This document shows, one piece after another, positions 35,367 through 45,870 of a stretch of DNA of 50,059 bases (positions are counted from its first letter, which is position 1; the number at the start of each line of letters is the position of its first letter). Location of the stretch: positions 1-50,059 of the forward strand of contig JASBSA010000025.1 in assembly GCA_030149175.1 (NCBI GenBank), read 5' to 3'. The notes under the pieces are model-generated. The model was not told the DNA's origin, searched no databases, and saw only the letters and a program-made list of their open reading frames with translations. The translations under genes and the position numbers were made by a program. The DNA comes from Winogradskyella sp. (GTDB lineage: Bacteria > Bacteroidota > Bacteroidia > Flavobacteriales > Flavobacteriaceae).

Positions 35367-38300
35367 ATGAGAAAAACTACCTACTTTATCTCACTATTGT
35401 TCTTTGTTGTGCTAAATTCTTATGCTCAAGAAAATTACTCTAGAATAAAAATTTTAAACCCTTCTCAAGAAACTATTAATATAATTGCCTCAAACGGTAT
35501 TGATTTGAGTTGCGGTTCACATCATGATCATCAAGAATTAATTCTTGAGTTATCTCAAAATGACATTGATCTTCTTGTTGAAGACAATATTCAATTTTCA
35601 ACAATTATAGATGATGTTTCCTCATTCTATACACAAAGAGCTCAAAGTACAATGCATAGAAGAACTAGAGCTCCTAAAAAAAATAAGACTAACAACATAA
35701 TGTCTAAATCCATATCTAGCGTTGTTCAAGATAACATCATACAATATTATGGTAGTAGTGAAATAGATTTTGTAGAGCCTCAAAATTTCCCAGATGTAAA
35801 TTCACTAAGTATGGGTGGTTGTCTTACGCTTAGCCAGATGAAAGACCAATTAGACGCAATGTATGCTTACTCCCAAACAAATAGTCTTGATATTATATCT
35901 CAAAAGGCAAATGCTTCATCTACTGGTCAAAAAACTTGGGGTAATCCAACTAATAATTTTCCAAATCCACAAAATAACGGTCCATCAACATATTCCGGCA
36001 CAGGAAGTACAAGATGGAATCCAGAAACAATTTGGTATGTGCGTATTACAGGAAACGAAAGTACTACACCTGAAGGGACAAAGCCTCAAATGCTATTCAC
36101 TTCTATGATACATTCTAGAGAGGTAAGTGCTTTAATGAACAATATTTACTTTATGTGGTATCTGCTTGAAAACTATAACACAGATCCTGCTATTAAAGAA
36201 TTGGTAGATAACAATGAATTGTATTTTGTACCTGTAGTTAATCCAGATGGTTTACGCTACAATGAAGTTACTAACCCTTCTGGTGGTGGTATGCAGCGTA
36301 AAAACCTTAGACCCTACAGCGGAACCACAAACCCAAGTAGAGGTGTAGATTTAAACAGAAACTTTGATTATTATTGGGGATTAAACGGTATTGGATCCTC
36401 AGGAACATCAACTAGTGGAACATACAGAGGGCCAAGCCCAGAGTCTGAGCCTGAAACACAGATTATGGTAGATTTTATAACTAGCAGAAACTTTAAGTCT
36501 GCTGTTTGGAATCACTCATATGCTAACTCTGTACCTCACCCATATGGTGGTGACCCTAATGCAAATACAGATAGAGAAGACGAATACTACAGATGGCATG
36601 AGGAAATGACTAGATATAATAGATATCTTTATGGCGCTACTATATTCTATGAATCAAACGGGCTACCAGATGACTGGATGGTCGGTGGTTCCCCTGACAA
36701 TAATGGTTCTACTGGTCTTAATGCTTATGGGCAATCTATTATTGCTACAACACCTGAGCATGGTAGTAGTAGCGATGGTTTTTGGCCAAGCCGTTCTAAT
36801 ATTGTGCCAATTGCTAAGAGATCTATGCGTATATCGCTAGGAACTGCATATTATGGTGGTAAATATGCAAAACTTCATGATTTAACCCAAAGCAATATAA
36901 CTACCACATCTAATGTTGAACTAGACTTTGGTATAGAAAGAATTGGACAAACACCAAGTGATTTTTCTGTAACAGTAACTCCTATTTCATCAAATATAAC
37001 TACAGCTTCTCCAGTAACAGTAACTGCTAGTGGAATTCAGATTAACACAACCACTAATTCTTACAGAAATCAAACAGAAGTAACAGCTCTTATAGATCTA
37101 GACCCATCTATAGCTGCTAATGATAAAATAGAATACAATGTTAAGTTCTCTAATGACGATGGTGTAATATATGAAGCTAACTTTGTAAAATATTATCAAC
37201 CTACAGTATTGTTTAGTAATTCTCCAGATACTGATGGTTTAACTGGTTGGACACAATCTGGCGGTTGGTCAACAACTTCTTCTGATGCTTACTCAGGAAG
37301 TACTTCGATTAACACAGGTACATATTCAACCAATGCAACAAAAACATTAACAACAACAAATAGTTTCGATTTTTCAAATTCAAACGAAGTTCTTATTCAG
37401 TTTTACTCTAAATGGGATATCGAAAGAAACTATGATTATGTAGAAGTATTAGGTTCGCCTGATGGTGGTTCTAACTGGGTATCGTTAAGCGGTAAATACA
37501 CAAAACCAGAAGCTACTAGTACCACAACTAACCATGACAATAAAAGTTCCAGCTATTCAACTTTCCAATCTGGAAGTAGTGGGAATATTTATGATGGAGA
37601 TAGAATGGATAATTGGGTAATGGAAGAGTTTGTTATTGATGACAGCTACTCTACTCTGCTAAATTCTAATGATGTAAGAATTAGATTTAGATTCAGAACA
37701 GATGCTCTTAATGTAAACGAAAGCTACACAACAACAAACGATGGTTACTTTATAGATGATTTTAAAATTATTAGCTTACAGATCCCTTGTGAAACAACAG
37801 TACCGACTAACTTGGCTGCAAATTCAATAACTGCCTCTACTGCAGAAATTACTTGGGATAATATTCCTTCTGCAACATACGATTTAAGATATAGAGAAAC
37901 TGGATCTCCCAGTTGGACAGAATTTACAGATATTACTGGTGCAAGCTATTCTCTAACGGGTTTAAATATTACAACAGATTATGAAGTACAAGTAAGAAGC
38001 AGATGTGTTTCTTCTACTTCTGCTTATTCTGCTTCAGAAAACTTTACCACAACAGATCTAGTGTATTGTACAGCTGGTGGGTCAACCATTGCTGATGAAT
38101 TTATTGGTGGAGTTTCTTTAAATGGAACTTTGAACGATACTTCTGGTAGCACATCTTCTGGATATTCAGACTTTACAGGTTCTTCAATCTTTGAACCTAT
38201 ACAAGTTGGAAGTACAGGAAATAGTTTATCCATCACTAAAATATGGACTGGCTCACAATTTAATGAAGCTGTATCAGTATGGATTGACTTTAACAGAGAT

Positions 38301-40103
38301 GGAGATTTTAATGATACTGGAGAAAAAGTATTTGAAGTTGGTGCAAATCAGACTACACCTGTTAGCGGTTCTTTTTCAGTACCAGTTTCTGCTAGTACAG
38401 GAAATACTAGAATGAGAGTTATAATGGCATATTATAATTCTTCGGGAACGGTACAAAATGACCCTTGTGATAATTTCCAATACGGAGAAGTAGAAGACTA
38501 TGATGTCTTTTTATATGACGGTCTTTTATATACTAATTCTACATGGTATCCAAGTGCACCTTCTGACCTTACAGGATCCGATAATGTTACCATTTTAGAT
38601 GGAACTTATAATATTACTTCCGATATCGCTGTAAATAATGTTACAGTAGCATCAGGTGCAACATTAAATGTAAGTAAAGAAAACGCTATAACTGTTAATG
38701 GTAATATTAGCAATAGCGGAGAATTTGTAATGAATTCAGACTCAAATGAATTTTCAAGCCTTTTATTAACAGGAAGTGCTTCTGATAATTTACAATACAA
38801 CCGTCATGTCAATTCAGTCGCTAACAGAAACGATTTAATAGCAGCACCTTTTAACGGAGAGACTTTTGTAGATTTTATATCAAATAATTCAAATATTGTA
38901 TCAAATACTGGTGCAACACTTTACCTGTTTGGTCCTTTTGATAAAACAACGAGTGATTACTTAACGTATTCTAATACAGAAATAAGTACTTTAGATGCTG
39001 GTAAAGGATATAAAGCAGCTTCTACAGACAATGGCACATTTACATTTACTGGATCACCAACAACTGGTGCTTTAAATGTTCCTATCCTAAAAACTGGTTC
39101 GGCTTATGAAATCTGGAATTTAATAGGAAATCCTTATCCTTCTTATATAAGATTAGATGATTTCTTGACTGCTAACATAACTCAATTTGACGCCTCAACT
39201 GCCGCTATCTATGGTTATGATGCAGACAATTCTAATGGTAGTTATTGGACAATCTGGAATTTTGCATATGCTGCCGCTAATCCAAACACACTAATAGCTC
39301 CTGGACAAGGTTTCTTTGTATCTTCAAAAGATGGTGGAGGCACTGTTTCATTTACGTCTTCTATGCAGACTTCAGGAAACTCTGATGATTTCATTGCTGG
39401 CAGAAGTAATAACACAACACCAGAGCTTGGAAGCATTGTATTAAACACCGTTGATAAAAGTTTCAGCACAGATTTATATTTTATAAATAATGCATCTTTA
39501 GGTCTAGATGTTGGTTATGACGCAAGTCATTTTGATGGTGCACCAACTGATTTTGCCATCTATTCTGAATTAGTTAACGATAACAATGGAAAAGACATGG
39601 CAATACAAGCCATAAGCTTTGACGATGCAAACAACAATACCATTATTCCTTTAGGAGTAAATGCTAATGCAGGAGAGCAAGCTACAATTAGCTTAACAAA
39701 TTCTAACATTAACGTTAACATATACCTTGAAGATGTTGTTACAAATACATTTACACTTTTAAATACATCAGATTACACTTTTACGCCTGTATCAAATATA
39801 TCTGATACCGGAAGATTCTATTTAAGATTTGACACACCTTCATTATCAACAAGTGAATCAAGTTTGGATGTCTTACAAGTGTATAGTAATTATGGCAATG
39901 AACAAATTGTTATAAAAGGATTACTAACTACTGATGCAGATGCAAAGCTATTTGATATACAAGGTAGACAAATATTTAGCGATGTGCTAAAGAATGGAAG
40001 TACCATAAATACCATTGATACAGCTAATTTAAGTGCTGGCGTATATATGGTAAAAATCTCTGATGGAATTTTAAGTATATCTAAAAAAGTAATCATTAAG
40101 TAA
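35367..40103 (+). CDS. T9SS-secreted M14 zinc carboxypeptidase, multidomain
   Basis: The 1578-residue protein has a signal peptide (residues 1-20), a propeptide-like region, and an M14 domain (about 150-500). Its metal ligands are HSRE (His249, Glu252) and the His in WNHSYAN. DLNRNF supplies the substrate-binding Asn-Arg, and the catalytic Glu is in TPEHGSS. It continues with an immune-inhibitor-A/MAM-like jelly roll (about 610-800), an FN3 domain (about 808-895), a GEVED domain (about 897-1052, FQYGEVEDYDVFL), a T9SS-linked beta-rich region and a type A sorting domain ending VYMVKISDGILSISKKVIIK. It is an exported peptidase removing C-terminal residues from proteins, probably released or surface-anchored. 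It is transcribed away from the PUL regulator and ends in its own terminator. Confidence 0.92.
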   Translation: MRKTTYFISLLFFVVLNSYAQENYSRIKILNPSQETINIIASNGIDLSCGSHHDHQELILELSQNDIDLLVEDNIQFSTIIDDVSSFYTQRAQSTMHRRTRAPKKNKTNNIMSKSISSVVQDNIIQYYGSSEIDFVEPQNFPDVNSLSMGGCLTLSQMKDQLDAMYAYSQTNSLDIISQKANASSTGQKTWGNPTNNFPNPQNNGPSTYSGTGSTRWNPETIWYVRITGNESTTPEGTKPQMLFTSMIHSREVSALMNNIYFMWYLLENYNTDPAIKELVDNNELYFVPVVNPDGLRYNEVTNPSGGGMQRKNLRPYSGTTNPSRGVDLNRNFDYYWGLNGIGSSGTSTSGTYRGPSPESEPETQIMVDFITSRNFKSAVWNHSYANSVPHPYGGDPNANTDREDEYYRWHEEMTRYNRYLYGATIFYESNGLPDDWMVGGSPDNNGSTGLNAYGQSIIATTPEHGSSSDGFWPSRSNIVPIAKRSMRISLGTAYYGGKYAKLHDLTQSNITTTSNVELDFGIERIGQTPSDFSVTVTPISSNITTASPVTVTASGIQINTTTNSYRNQTEVTALIDLDPSIAANDKIEYNVKFSNDDGVIYEANFVKYYQPTVLFSNSPDTDGLTGWTQSGGWSTTSSDAYSGSTSINTGTYSTNATKTLTTTNSFDFSNSNEVLIQFYSKWDIERNYDYVEVLGSPDGGSNWVSLSGKYTKPEATSTTTNHDNKSSSYSTFQSGSSGNIYDGDRMDNWVMEEFVIDDSYSTLLNSNDVRIRFRFRTDALNVNESYTTTNDGYFIDDFKIISLQIPCETTVPTNLAANSITASTAEITWDNIPSATYDLRYRETGSPSWTEFTDITGASYSLTGLNITTDYEVQVRSRCVSSTSAYSASENFTTTDLVYCTAGGSTIADEFIGGVSLNGTLNDTSGSTSSGYSDFTGSSIFEPIQVGSTGNSLSITKIWTGSQFNEAVSVWIDFNRDGDFNDTGEKVFEVGANQTTPVSGSFSVPVSASTGNTRMRVIMAYYNSSGTVQNDPCDNFQYGEVEDYDVFLYDGLLYTNSTWYPSAPSDLTGSDNVTILDGTYNITSDIAVNNVTVASGATLNVSKENAITVNGNISNSGEFVMNSDSNEFSSLLLTGSASDNLQYNRHVNSVANRNDLIAAPFNGETFVDFISNNSNIVSNTGATLYLFGPFDKTTSDYLTYSNTEISTLDAGKGYKAASTDNGTFTFTGSPTTGALNVPILKTGSAYEIWNLIGNPYPSYIRLDDFLTANITQFDASTAAIYGYDADNSNGSYWTIWNFAYAAANPNTLIAPGQGFFVSSKDGGGTVSFTSSMQTSGNSDDFIAGRSNNTTPELGSIVLNTVDKSFSTDLYFINNASLGLDVGYDASHFDGAPTDFAIYSELVNDNNGKDMAIQAISFDDANNNTIIPLGVNANAGEQATISLTNSNINVNIYLEDVVTNTFTLLNTSDYTFTPVSNISDTGRFYLRFDTPSLSTSESSLDVLQVYSNYGNEQIVIKGLLTTDADAKLFDIQGRQIFSDVLKNGSTINTIDTANLSAGVYMVKISDGILSISKKVIIK

Positions 40104-40117
40104 AATCTTATACTTTT

Positions 40118-40155
40118 AAAAAAAGCCGAAGACAAATTCTTCGGCTTTTTTTATA
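40118..40155 (+). terminator. Rho-independent terminator
   Basis: Stem AAAGCCGAAG/CTTCGGCTTT (40122-40131, 40139-40148) with a 7-base loop, flanked by A and T runs on either side. It ends the M14 gene 14 bases after the stop and isolates the next gene, which has its own promoter motif. Confidence 0.92.
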
Positions 40156-40215
40156 GAAAATTGACAAAATGAATAAACAGCTAGAAACTTTTTTAATATA
40201 AAATTCTTACATAAA

Positions 40216-40239
40216 ATGCATTTCGTCGAATATTTTTGC
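40216..40239 (+). promoter_or_regulatory. Shared T9SS-cargo promoter motif (copy 2)
   Basis: ATGCATTTCGTCGAATATTTTTGC ends in TATTTTTG, a perfect match to the Bacteroidota -7 consensus TAnnTTTG, 65 bases before the ATG. It shares 21 of 24 bases with the element at 35274. No TTG occurs at the usual -33 distance, so the conserved GCATTTCRTCGA part may replace it. Confidence 0.6.
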
Positions 40240-40303
40240 ATTTAAAAGATATAAACACTATGTTTGAAGCATAATTTTAGTCCCAAACTAAACTTAACCG
40301 CTT

Positions 40304-43300
40304 ATGAAAACTTTTACTTTAACCTTCAAAGGTTGTATACTACTTGTATTGACCTTCATGTTATCAACCTCTGCATTTGCGCAGTATTGTTCGTCAAATG
40401 GAAATAGCACAGCTGATGAATATATTAGCAGGTTTCAACTTAACACAATAGATAATTCATCAGGCGTTGGAACGACTAGCACAGGGTACTCAAACTTTAC
40501 GGCTATATCAACAGATTTAGACCTATCGACTAATTACACATTTACAATAACACCCACATGGACGGGAACTATATATGCTGAAGGCTATTCCATTTGGATA
40601 GATTACAACCAAGATGGTGACTTTTCCGATGCAGGAGAACAAGTTTACACTCGATCGGCAACAACGGCAACACCAATTACCAGTAACTTTACAGTTCCTG
40701 TTACTGCAACCTCAGGAAATACAAGGCTAAGGGTATCTATGAAGTATAATGGCATACCTACACAATGTGAGGTTTTTAGCTATGGAGAAGTAGAAGATTA
40801 CACTGTTAATATAGTTGCTAGCTCGCCTTTACAAGAAATAAATATTACGGGTAACACTAATGATATTAACGACGGTGATACCACACCACAAGTTGCAGAT
40901 GGTACTGACTTTGGTAATATAGATATTGCTGGCGGAACAAATGCAAATTCATTTGTCATAGAAAATTTAGGAGGTTTAAATGACTTAAATTTAACAGGTT
41001 CATCACCATATGTAACCATCTCTGGCGCAAATGCAGCAGACTTCTCTGTTACCACAATACCTTCAAATACAATAACAGCAGGAAGCAATACAAGTTTTAC
41101 GATTACCTTTAACCCTAGTGCAGTAGGACTTAGAACAGCAACTTTAACAATTGCTAACGACGACTCAGACGAAAATCCTTACAATTTTAATATTCAAGGA
41201 ACTGGTATCATACCTCCTCCATGTGGGTCTACAGTTCTACATACAGCAGATTTTGAATCTGGTTTAGATGGTTGGACGTCTGGTGGTGTTGATGCAAGTA
41301 GGGTGAACAATGCTACGTGGTCTTATGGAGGTAGCTATAGCTTACGTGTTAGGGATGACGACCCAACGGGATCAGCTTCATCTTTTGATTCACCAGCATT
41401 CGATTTGTCAAATTACGATAAAGTAGATTTTAAATTCTTCTTTGCACCAAATAGTATGGAATCTACATATAGTGGTTCAACCAAAAACACCTTTGAAGAC
41501 TTTATGATAGAATATAGTGATGATAATGGTGCTACATGGACCACTGTACAAGCGTATGAAAGTGGTCAGATAGTCCATAAAAATGCTGACTTTGAAACCT
41601 CTTCTTCAGCAATATTTTATGGTAGAATCGTTACCCTAAAAAGTTCGGACTATTCATTTCCAGCGGCTACCACATCTCGTTTTAGAATACGTTGTGATGC
41701 CAGTGCTGATGATGACCAAGTTTATATTGACAACATTACCATAACTGGTGTTAGTTATTGTACTCCAACTGAAGCACCAGGTGGAGTAACCAGTAATCTA
41801 GATCTTTGGCTTAAAGCTGATATGGTAGATGGTGTTAATGAAAATTCTGATGGCTCATTAGTCTCTGAATGGTACGATAATGGTAAGGGGAATCATGCGT
41901 CTTCTATGGTAAATGGCTTAAGTCCAATTTATAGAAACAATACGACTCGTAATTTCAATTTTAACCCGGTTATAGATTTCGAGAATGATAATACTACAGC
42001 AAATAGAGATTTAACATATATAATAAATGATGGTAGTAGACATGAGCTGACCGGTACAGGTGGATTTAACAGTACTGATATGTTTGTAGTCATTATTCCC
42101 GACCCTACAATTACCACAACCATGATTCCGTTAGATACATTTACAAGTACTGATCCTTCTACACCAGACATACAAACAGAAGATGTTACAGGGTTTGGTT
42201 ATGGAGGATATAGTGCAAGATTTACTGGCGAGTATTTTGCTTATTGTTTAGGAGTAACTTCAGGTACTTCTGGGGGACCAGGTTACGGTAGAGCTGATAC
42301 ATCTGGTAGCAATAATTATAACCAAATAGGTATAGTAAACATTAGGCATGATGCAACCGACACTGGTGTAGAGCTATACCTTAACTCCAATCAAGTTGGT
42401 GACACTACTAATGATGCTGCCGATTTTTCAACAGTTAACAATACCAAATATTGGTTAGGAAGAAGTCAATATTGGAATGGTAGTTTTGATGGTAGAATTG
42501 CTGAGGTCATTACCTATTCTGCTACAAACAACGACGGAGACTTAACACAAGCTAGAAACAGAATCCAATCCTACTTAGCTATTAAATACGGTATTACTCT
42601 TGGTATTAACGGTACATCACAAGATTATGTAGATAGCGATGGTACGGTTATTTGGGATCAATCTGCTAATTCAGGCTATAACTATGACATTGCAGGTATT
42701 GGAAGAGATGATGCCTCTGAACTTAACCAAAAACAATCAAGAAGCGTTAATGATGCTACCGACGGCACTGGTAGGATTCAAGGTGTAATAACCATGGGAC
42801 TAACAGACATATACGATACCAACTCTGAAAACAAAAATCTTAATGCAACATCATTCGGTGATAAAGAATTTTTAATGTGGGGAAGTAATGGTGCTGATCT
42901 AAACCTTGCAGCATCAACAATTACTGTTAATATGAGTGCAGGCATATCACCTGCTTTAACAACAAATGTAACTTTTACCGGTATGCAACGCATTTGGAAA
43001 GTTGTAGAAAATGGTGGTGACATTCCAACAGTTAAGGTGAGAATTCCTCAAGATGCCATAAGAAACATTTCACCTCCAGGTAATTATTATATGTTTATTT
43101 CTAGTACTGGTGTTTTTGATCCAACCGCAGATTATAGAGTTATGACAGCTGATGGTAGCGGTAACTTAGAAGCTGAATACGACTTTGACGGCACTAAATA
43201 TATTACGTTTGGTTATGCACCACAAGTTGAAGTTGTTCGTTCCGTATACTTTGATGGATCTGTTGACTACATTGATGTAGAGGACAATTTAGATTTAGAC

Positions 43301-45790
43301 CCAACTGGTTTTACACTTTCAGCATGGATAAAACGCGATGCTGCAGATAGTGGCACAAAATCCATAATGTCTAAACGACCTACTTCATTTACTGAAGGTT
43401 ACGACTTAAGAATTTTAGATGATAATAGAATTCAGATACGCTGGATTAACGGCGTTACACAAACTAGAACAACCAATACATCTGTACCTGATGACGAATG
43501 GCATCATGTAGCAGTTATTTATAATGGAACAACTGTTTTTATTTATATAGATGGCGTTTTAGATACTTTTGCCGATAGAACTCCTCCTGCTGACACCACC
43601 AACTCTTTTTTAATTGCCGCAGCCGGTAAAGGTTCAACTACTTCTCATTTTAGAGGAAATATAGATGAAGTACGTGTTTGGGACACAGCATTAACAGAAG
43701 ATCAATTACGTTTTGTAATGAATCAGGAAATTGAAGATAATGCTGGCCAAGTAATGGGTAAAGTCTTACCTACTTCTATTACCAGAAATGATATTAATGC
43801 TATACCATGGAGTGATTTAGCAGGCTACTACCCTATGTCTGTTTACACTTATACAAACACAGACGATGCTTCAGGAAACGGTAACCAAGGTGCGTTAAGA
43901 AACTTAGACACCGTTGATAGACAAACAGCTCCATTACCTTACGAGTCTACTCAAAATGGAGATTGGGACACCAACTCAACCTGGACCAACGGAAGCGTAC
44001 AATACATTCCTGGTTCCGCATCCACAGTAAACAGTAATATAACAATTGATTGGAACATTGTTAGAACATCTCATAACGTCACCATGGATAACAGCGCATT
44101 GCCTTCTGGCAATAATGAAAACAGAACTGTGCTCGGACTTTATGTTGATGCTAATGAGTTAACTTTAAATGGTGACAATGCCACAAATACTGGTAATGGT
44201 CTAACAGTGTCTCATTATCTAAGTTTAACAGGTAAGATTGACTTAGAAGGTGATTCCCAGTTAATTCAAACAGAAGACAGTGACTTACTAGTTGCAGTAA
44301 ATGGTGAGCTTGAAAAAGATCAACAAGGCACTGCAGACACTTATACTTATAATTACTGGTCTGCTCCTGTTGGTGATATAGATATTGCAACCAATAACTA
44401 CCGTTACTCAGTACAAGATGTAATGTTTGATGGCACAAACCCTGTGAATTTTTCAGGGTCTGGCTACAACGGTGCTGCAACAAACCCTATCAGAATTGCG
44501 GATTACTGGATTTGGAAATTCGCTAACCTTCCAAGTGACGATTACTCTGCTTGGCAACATGTAAGACGCACAGGAACAATATATGCTGGTGAAGGCTTTA
44601 CTATGAAAGGTCCAGACACTGGAGGCATTTTAGACGATCAAAATTATGTCTTCTTAGGAAAGCCAAATAACGGAGACATTAGTTTAACCATAAATAACGG
44701 TAATGATTATTTAGTAGGCAACCCTTATGCTTCTGCATTAGATGCTGATGAGTTTATCTTTGACAACCCTAACACTACTGGTGCGCTTCAGTTTTGGGAA
44801 CATTGGGGAGGTGGTTCTCACATCTTACAAGAATACCAAGGTGGTTATGCTGTATACAACCTTTCCGGTGGTGTACCAGCACCAGCACCAGACCCAGATG
44901 TGGCACAAGTTGGAGTAGGTACTAAAACACCTGGAAGATATGTACCTGTGAGTCAAGGATTCTTTGTAACTGGTATAAGCGCCGGAACAATAAACTTTGA
45001 AAACGATCAGCGTGCATTTACTAAAGAAGGTGGTAGTTCATCAGTATTTATGAGAACAACTAATTCTTCAAACACTCAAAGCAATAATGAAGATGCAGAT
45101 GACAGAATGAAGTTTAGAATTGGCTACAGAGCTAGTAATACTTTGCACTTACAAAGAGAACTTCTATTAACAATAGATGAAAGTGCGACTGTAGGTGTTG
45201 ATTGGGCTTTTGATGCACATTTAAACGAAGATCAGACAGACGATATGTTCTGGATGATTGGAGATGAAAAATTCATCATTCAGGCTAATGATAATGCTAA
45301 TTTAAGCACAGTTTATCCTTTAGGTGTTAAAACTAGTATTGATGGTATAAACAGCTTTACTATTAATGCCCTAGAGAATGTACCAGATGCTGTTAATATC
45401 TACTTACATGATAAAGCATTAAGCATATTCCATGATTTAAGAGTTAGCGATTACGAAATCTTCCTAACCGAAGGTGAGTATTTAGATCGTTTTGAAATCA
45501 CGTTTAAAATCATGGCTGGTTCACTTGGAATAGATGACGAAAACATCACCAGTCTAGATGTATTATACTCTAATGACAAAGAGAAAATCGTATTAATAAA
45601 TCCTAACCTAGTAGACGTAAAATCTATAGAACTATTTAATATGCTCGGACAATCTGTCCAAAAAATTGAAAGTATTTCAGAGAGCGGTTACTCTGAATAT
45701 GACGTTAAGAATTTAAGCACTGGAACTTATGTAATTAAGTTATATACTGTAAGCGGTTCAGTATCGACTAAGAAAGTTTTAGTAAAGTAA
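40304..45790 (+). CDS. Giant T9SS-secreted GEVED/LamG multidomain surface protein
   Basis: The 1828-residue protein has a signal peptide (ending STSAFAQ), a GEVED domain (about 30-172, FSYGEVEDYTVNIV) and a choice-of-anchor D-like Ig domain (about 178-305). A MAM-like jelly roll (about 310-480) follows, then a lectin-like DUF8202-type region (NLDLWLKADMVDG, YLAIKYGITLG, IAGIGRDD) and a LamG domain (about 985-1145, FDGSVDYIDVEDN, WIKRD, DEWHHVAVIYN). A long T9SS-associated stretch and a type A sorting domain (GTYVIKLYTVSGSVSTKKVLVK) close it. No enzyme motif is seen, so it is probably an adhesin or carbohydrate-binding surface protein. It shares its promoter motif and a GEVED domain with the M14 gene upstream. 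Confidence 0.88.
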   Translation: MKTFTLTFKGCILLVLTFMLSTSAFAQYCSSNGNSTADEYISRFQLNTIDNSSGVGTTSTGYSNFTAISTDLDLSTNYTFTITPTWTGTIYAEGYSIWIDYNQDGDFSDAGEQVYTRSATTATPITSNFTVPVTATSGNTRLRVSMKYNGIPTQCEVFSYGEVEDYTVNIVASSPLQEINITGNTNDINDGDTTPQVADGTDFGNIDIAGGTNANSFVIENLGGLNDLNLTGSSPYVTISGANAADFSVTTIPSNTITAGSNTSFTITFNPSAVGLRTATLTIANDDSDENPYNFNIQGTGIIPPPCGSTVLHTADFESGLDGWTSGGVDASRVNNATWSYGGSYSLRVRDDDPTGSASSFDSPAFDLSNYDKVDFKFFFAPNSMESTYSGSTKNTFEDFMIEYSDDNGATWTTVQAYESGQIVHKNADFETSSSAIFYGRIVTLKSSDYSFPAATTSRFRIRCDASADDDQVYIDNITITGVSYCTPTEAPGGVTSNLDLWLKADMVDGVNENSDGSLVSEWYDNGKGNHASSMVNGLSPIYRNNTTRNFNFNPVIDFENDNTTANRDLTYIINDGSRHELTGTGGFNSTDMFVVIIPDPTITTTMIPLDTFTSTDPSTPDIQTEDVTGFGYGGYSARFTGEYFAYCLGVTSGTSGGPGYGRADTSGSNNYNQIGIVNIRHDATDTGVELYLNSNQVGDTTNDAADFSTVNNTKYWLGRSQYWNGSFDGRIAEVITYSATNNDGDLTQARNRIQSYLAIKYGITLGINGTSQDYVDSDGTVIWDQSANSGYNYDIAGIGRDDASELNQKQSRSVNDATDGTGRIQGVITMGLTDIYDTNSENKNLNATSFGDKEFLMWGSNGADLNLAASTITVNMSAGISPALTTNVTFTGMQRIWKVVENGGDIPTVKVRIPQDAIRNISPPGNYYMFISSTGVFDPTADYRVMTADGSGNLEAEYDFDGTKYITFGYAPQVEVVRSVYFDGSVDYIDVEDNLDLDPTGFTLSAWIKRDAADSGTKSIMSKRPTSFTEGYDLRILDDNRIQIRWINGVTQTRTTNTSVPDDEWHHVAVIYNGTTVFIYIDGVLDTFADRTPPADTTNSFLIAAAGKGSTTSHFRGNIDEVRVWDTALTEDQLRFVMNQEIEDNAGQVMGKVLPTSITRNDINAIPWSDLAGYYPMSVYTYTNTDDASGNGNQGALRNLDTVDRQTAPLPYESTQNGDWDTNSTWTNGSVQYIPGSASTVNSNITIDWNIVRTSHNVTMDNSALPSGNNENRTVLGLYVDANELTLNGDNATNTGNGLTVSHYLSLTGKIDLEGDSQLIQTEDSDLLVAVNGELEKDQQGTADTYTYNYWSAPVGDIDIATNNYRYSVQDVMFDGTNPVNFSGSGYNGAATNPIRIADYWIWKFANLPSDDYSAWQHVRRTGTIYAGEGFTMKGPDTGGILDDQNYVFLGKPNNGDISLTINNGNDYLVGNPYASALDADEFIFDNPNTTGALQFWEHWGGGSHILQEYQGGYAVYNLSGGVPAPAPDPDVAQVGVGTKTPGRYVPVSQGFFVTGISAGTINFENDQRAFTKEGGSSSVFMRTTNSSNTQSNNEDADDRMKFRIGYRASNTLHLQRELLLTIDESATVGVDWAFDAHLNEDQTDDMFWMIGDEKFIIQANDNANLSTVYPLGVKTSIDGINSFTINALENVPDAVNIYLHDKALSIFHDLRVSDYEIFLTEGEYLDRFEITFKIMAGSLGIDDENITSLDVLYSNDKEKIVLINPNLVDVKSIELFNMLGQSVQKIESISESGYSEYDVKNLSTGTYVIKLYTVSGSVSTKKVLVK

Positions 45791-45820
45791 TTTTGCCCCA
45801 AATCTTAAATCTTAACCACA

Positions 45821-45849
45821 AAAAAGCCCTGATTAAATCAGGGCTTTTT
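45821..45849. terminator. Bidirectional terminator between convergent genes
   Basis: A perfect 13-bp stem (AAAAAGCCCTGAT/ATCAGGGCTTTTT) with a 3-base loop and T runs on both strands. It serves the giant T9SS gene on the plus strand and hisS on the minus strand. Confidence 0.93.
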
Positions 45850-45870
45850 CTATTTTACATGTTTCTAAAT

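Noticed and set aside
44151-44483. 110-residue minus-strand ORF within the giant T9SS gene
   Set aside because: Low-complexity Leu/His/Gln-rich shadow of a well-supported coding frame, with no recognisable start context.
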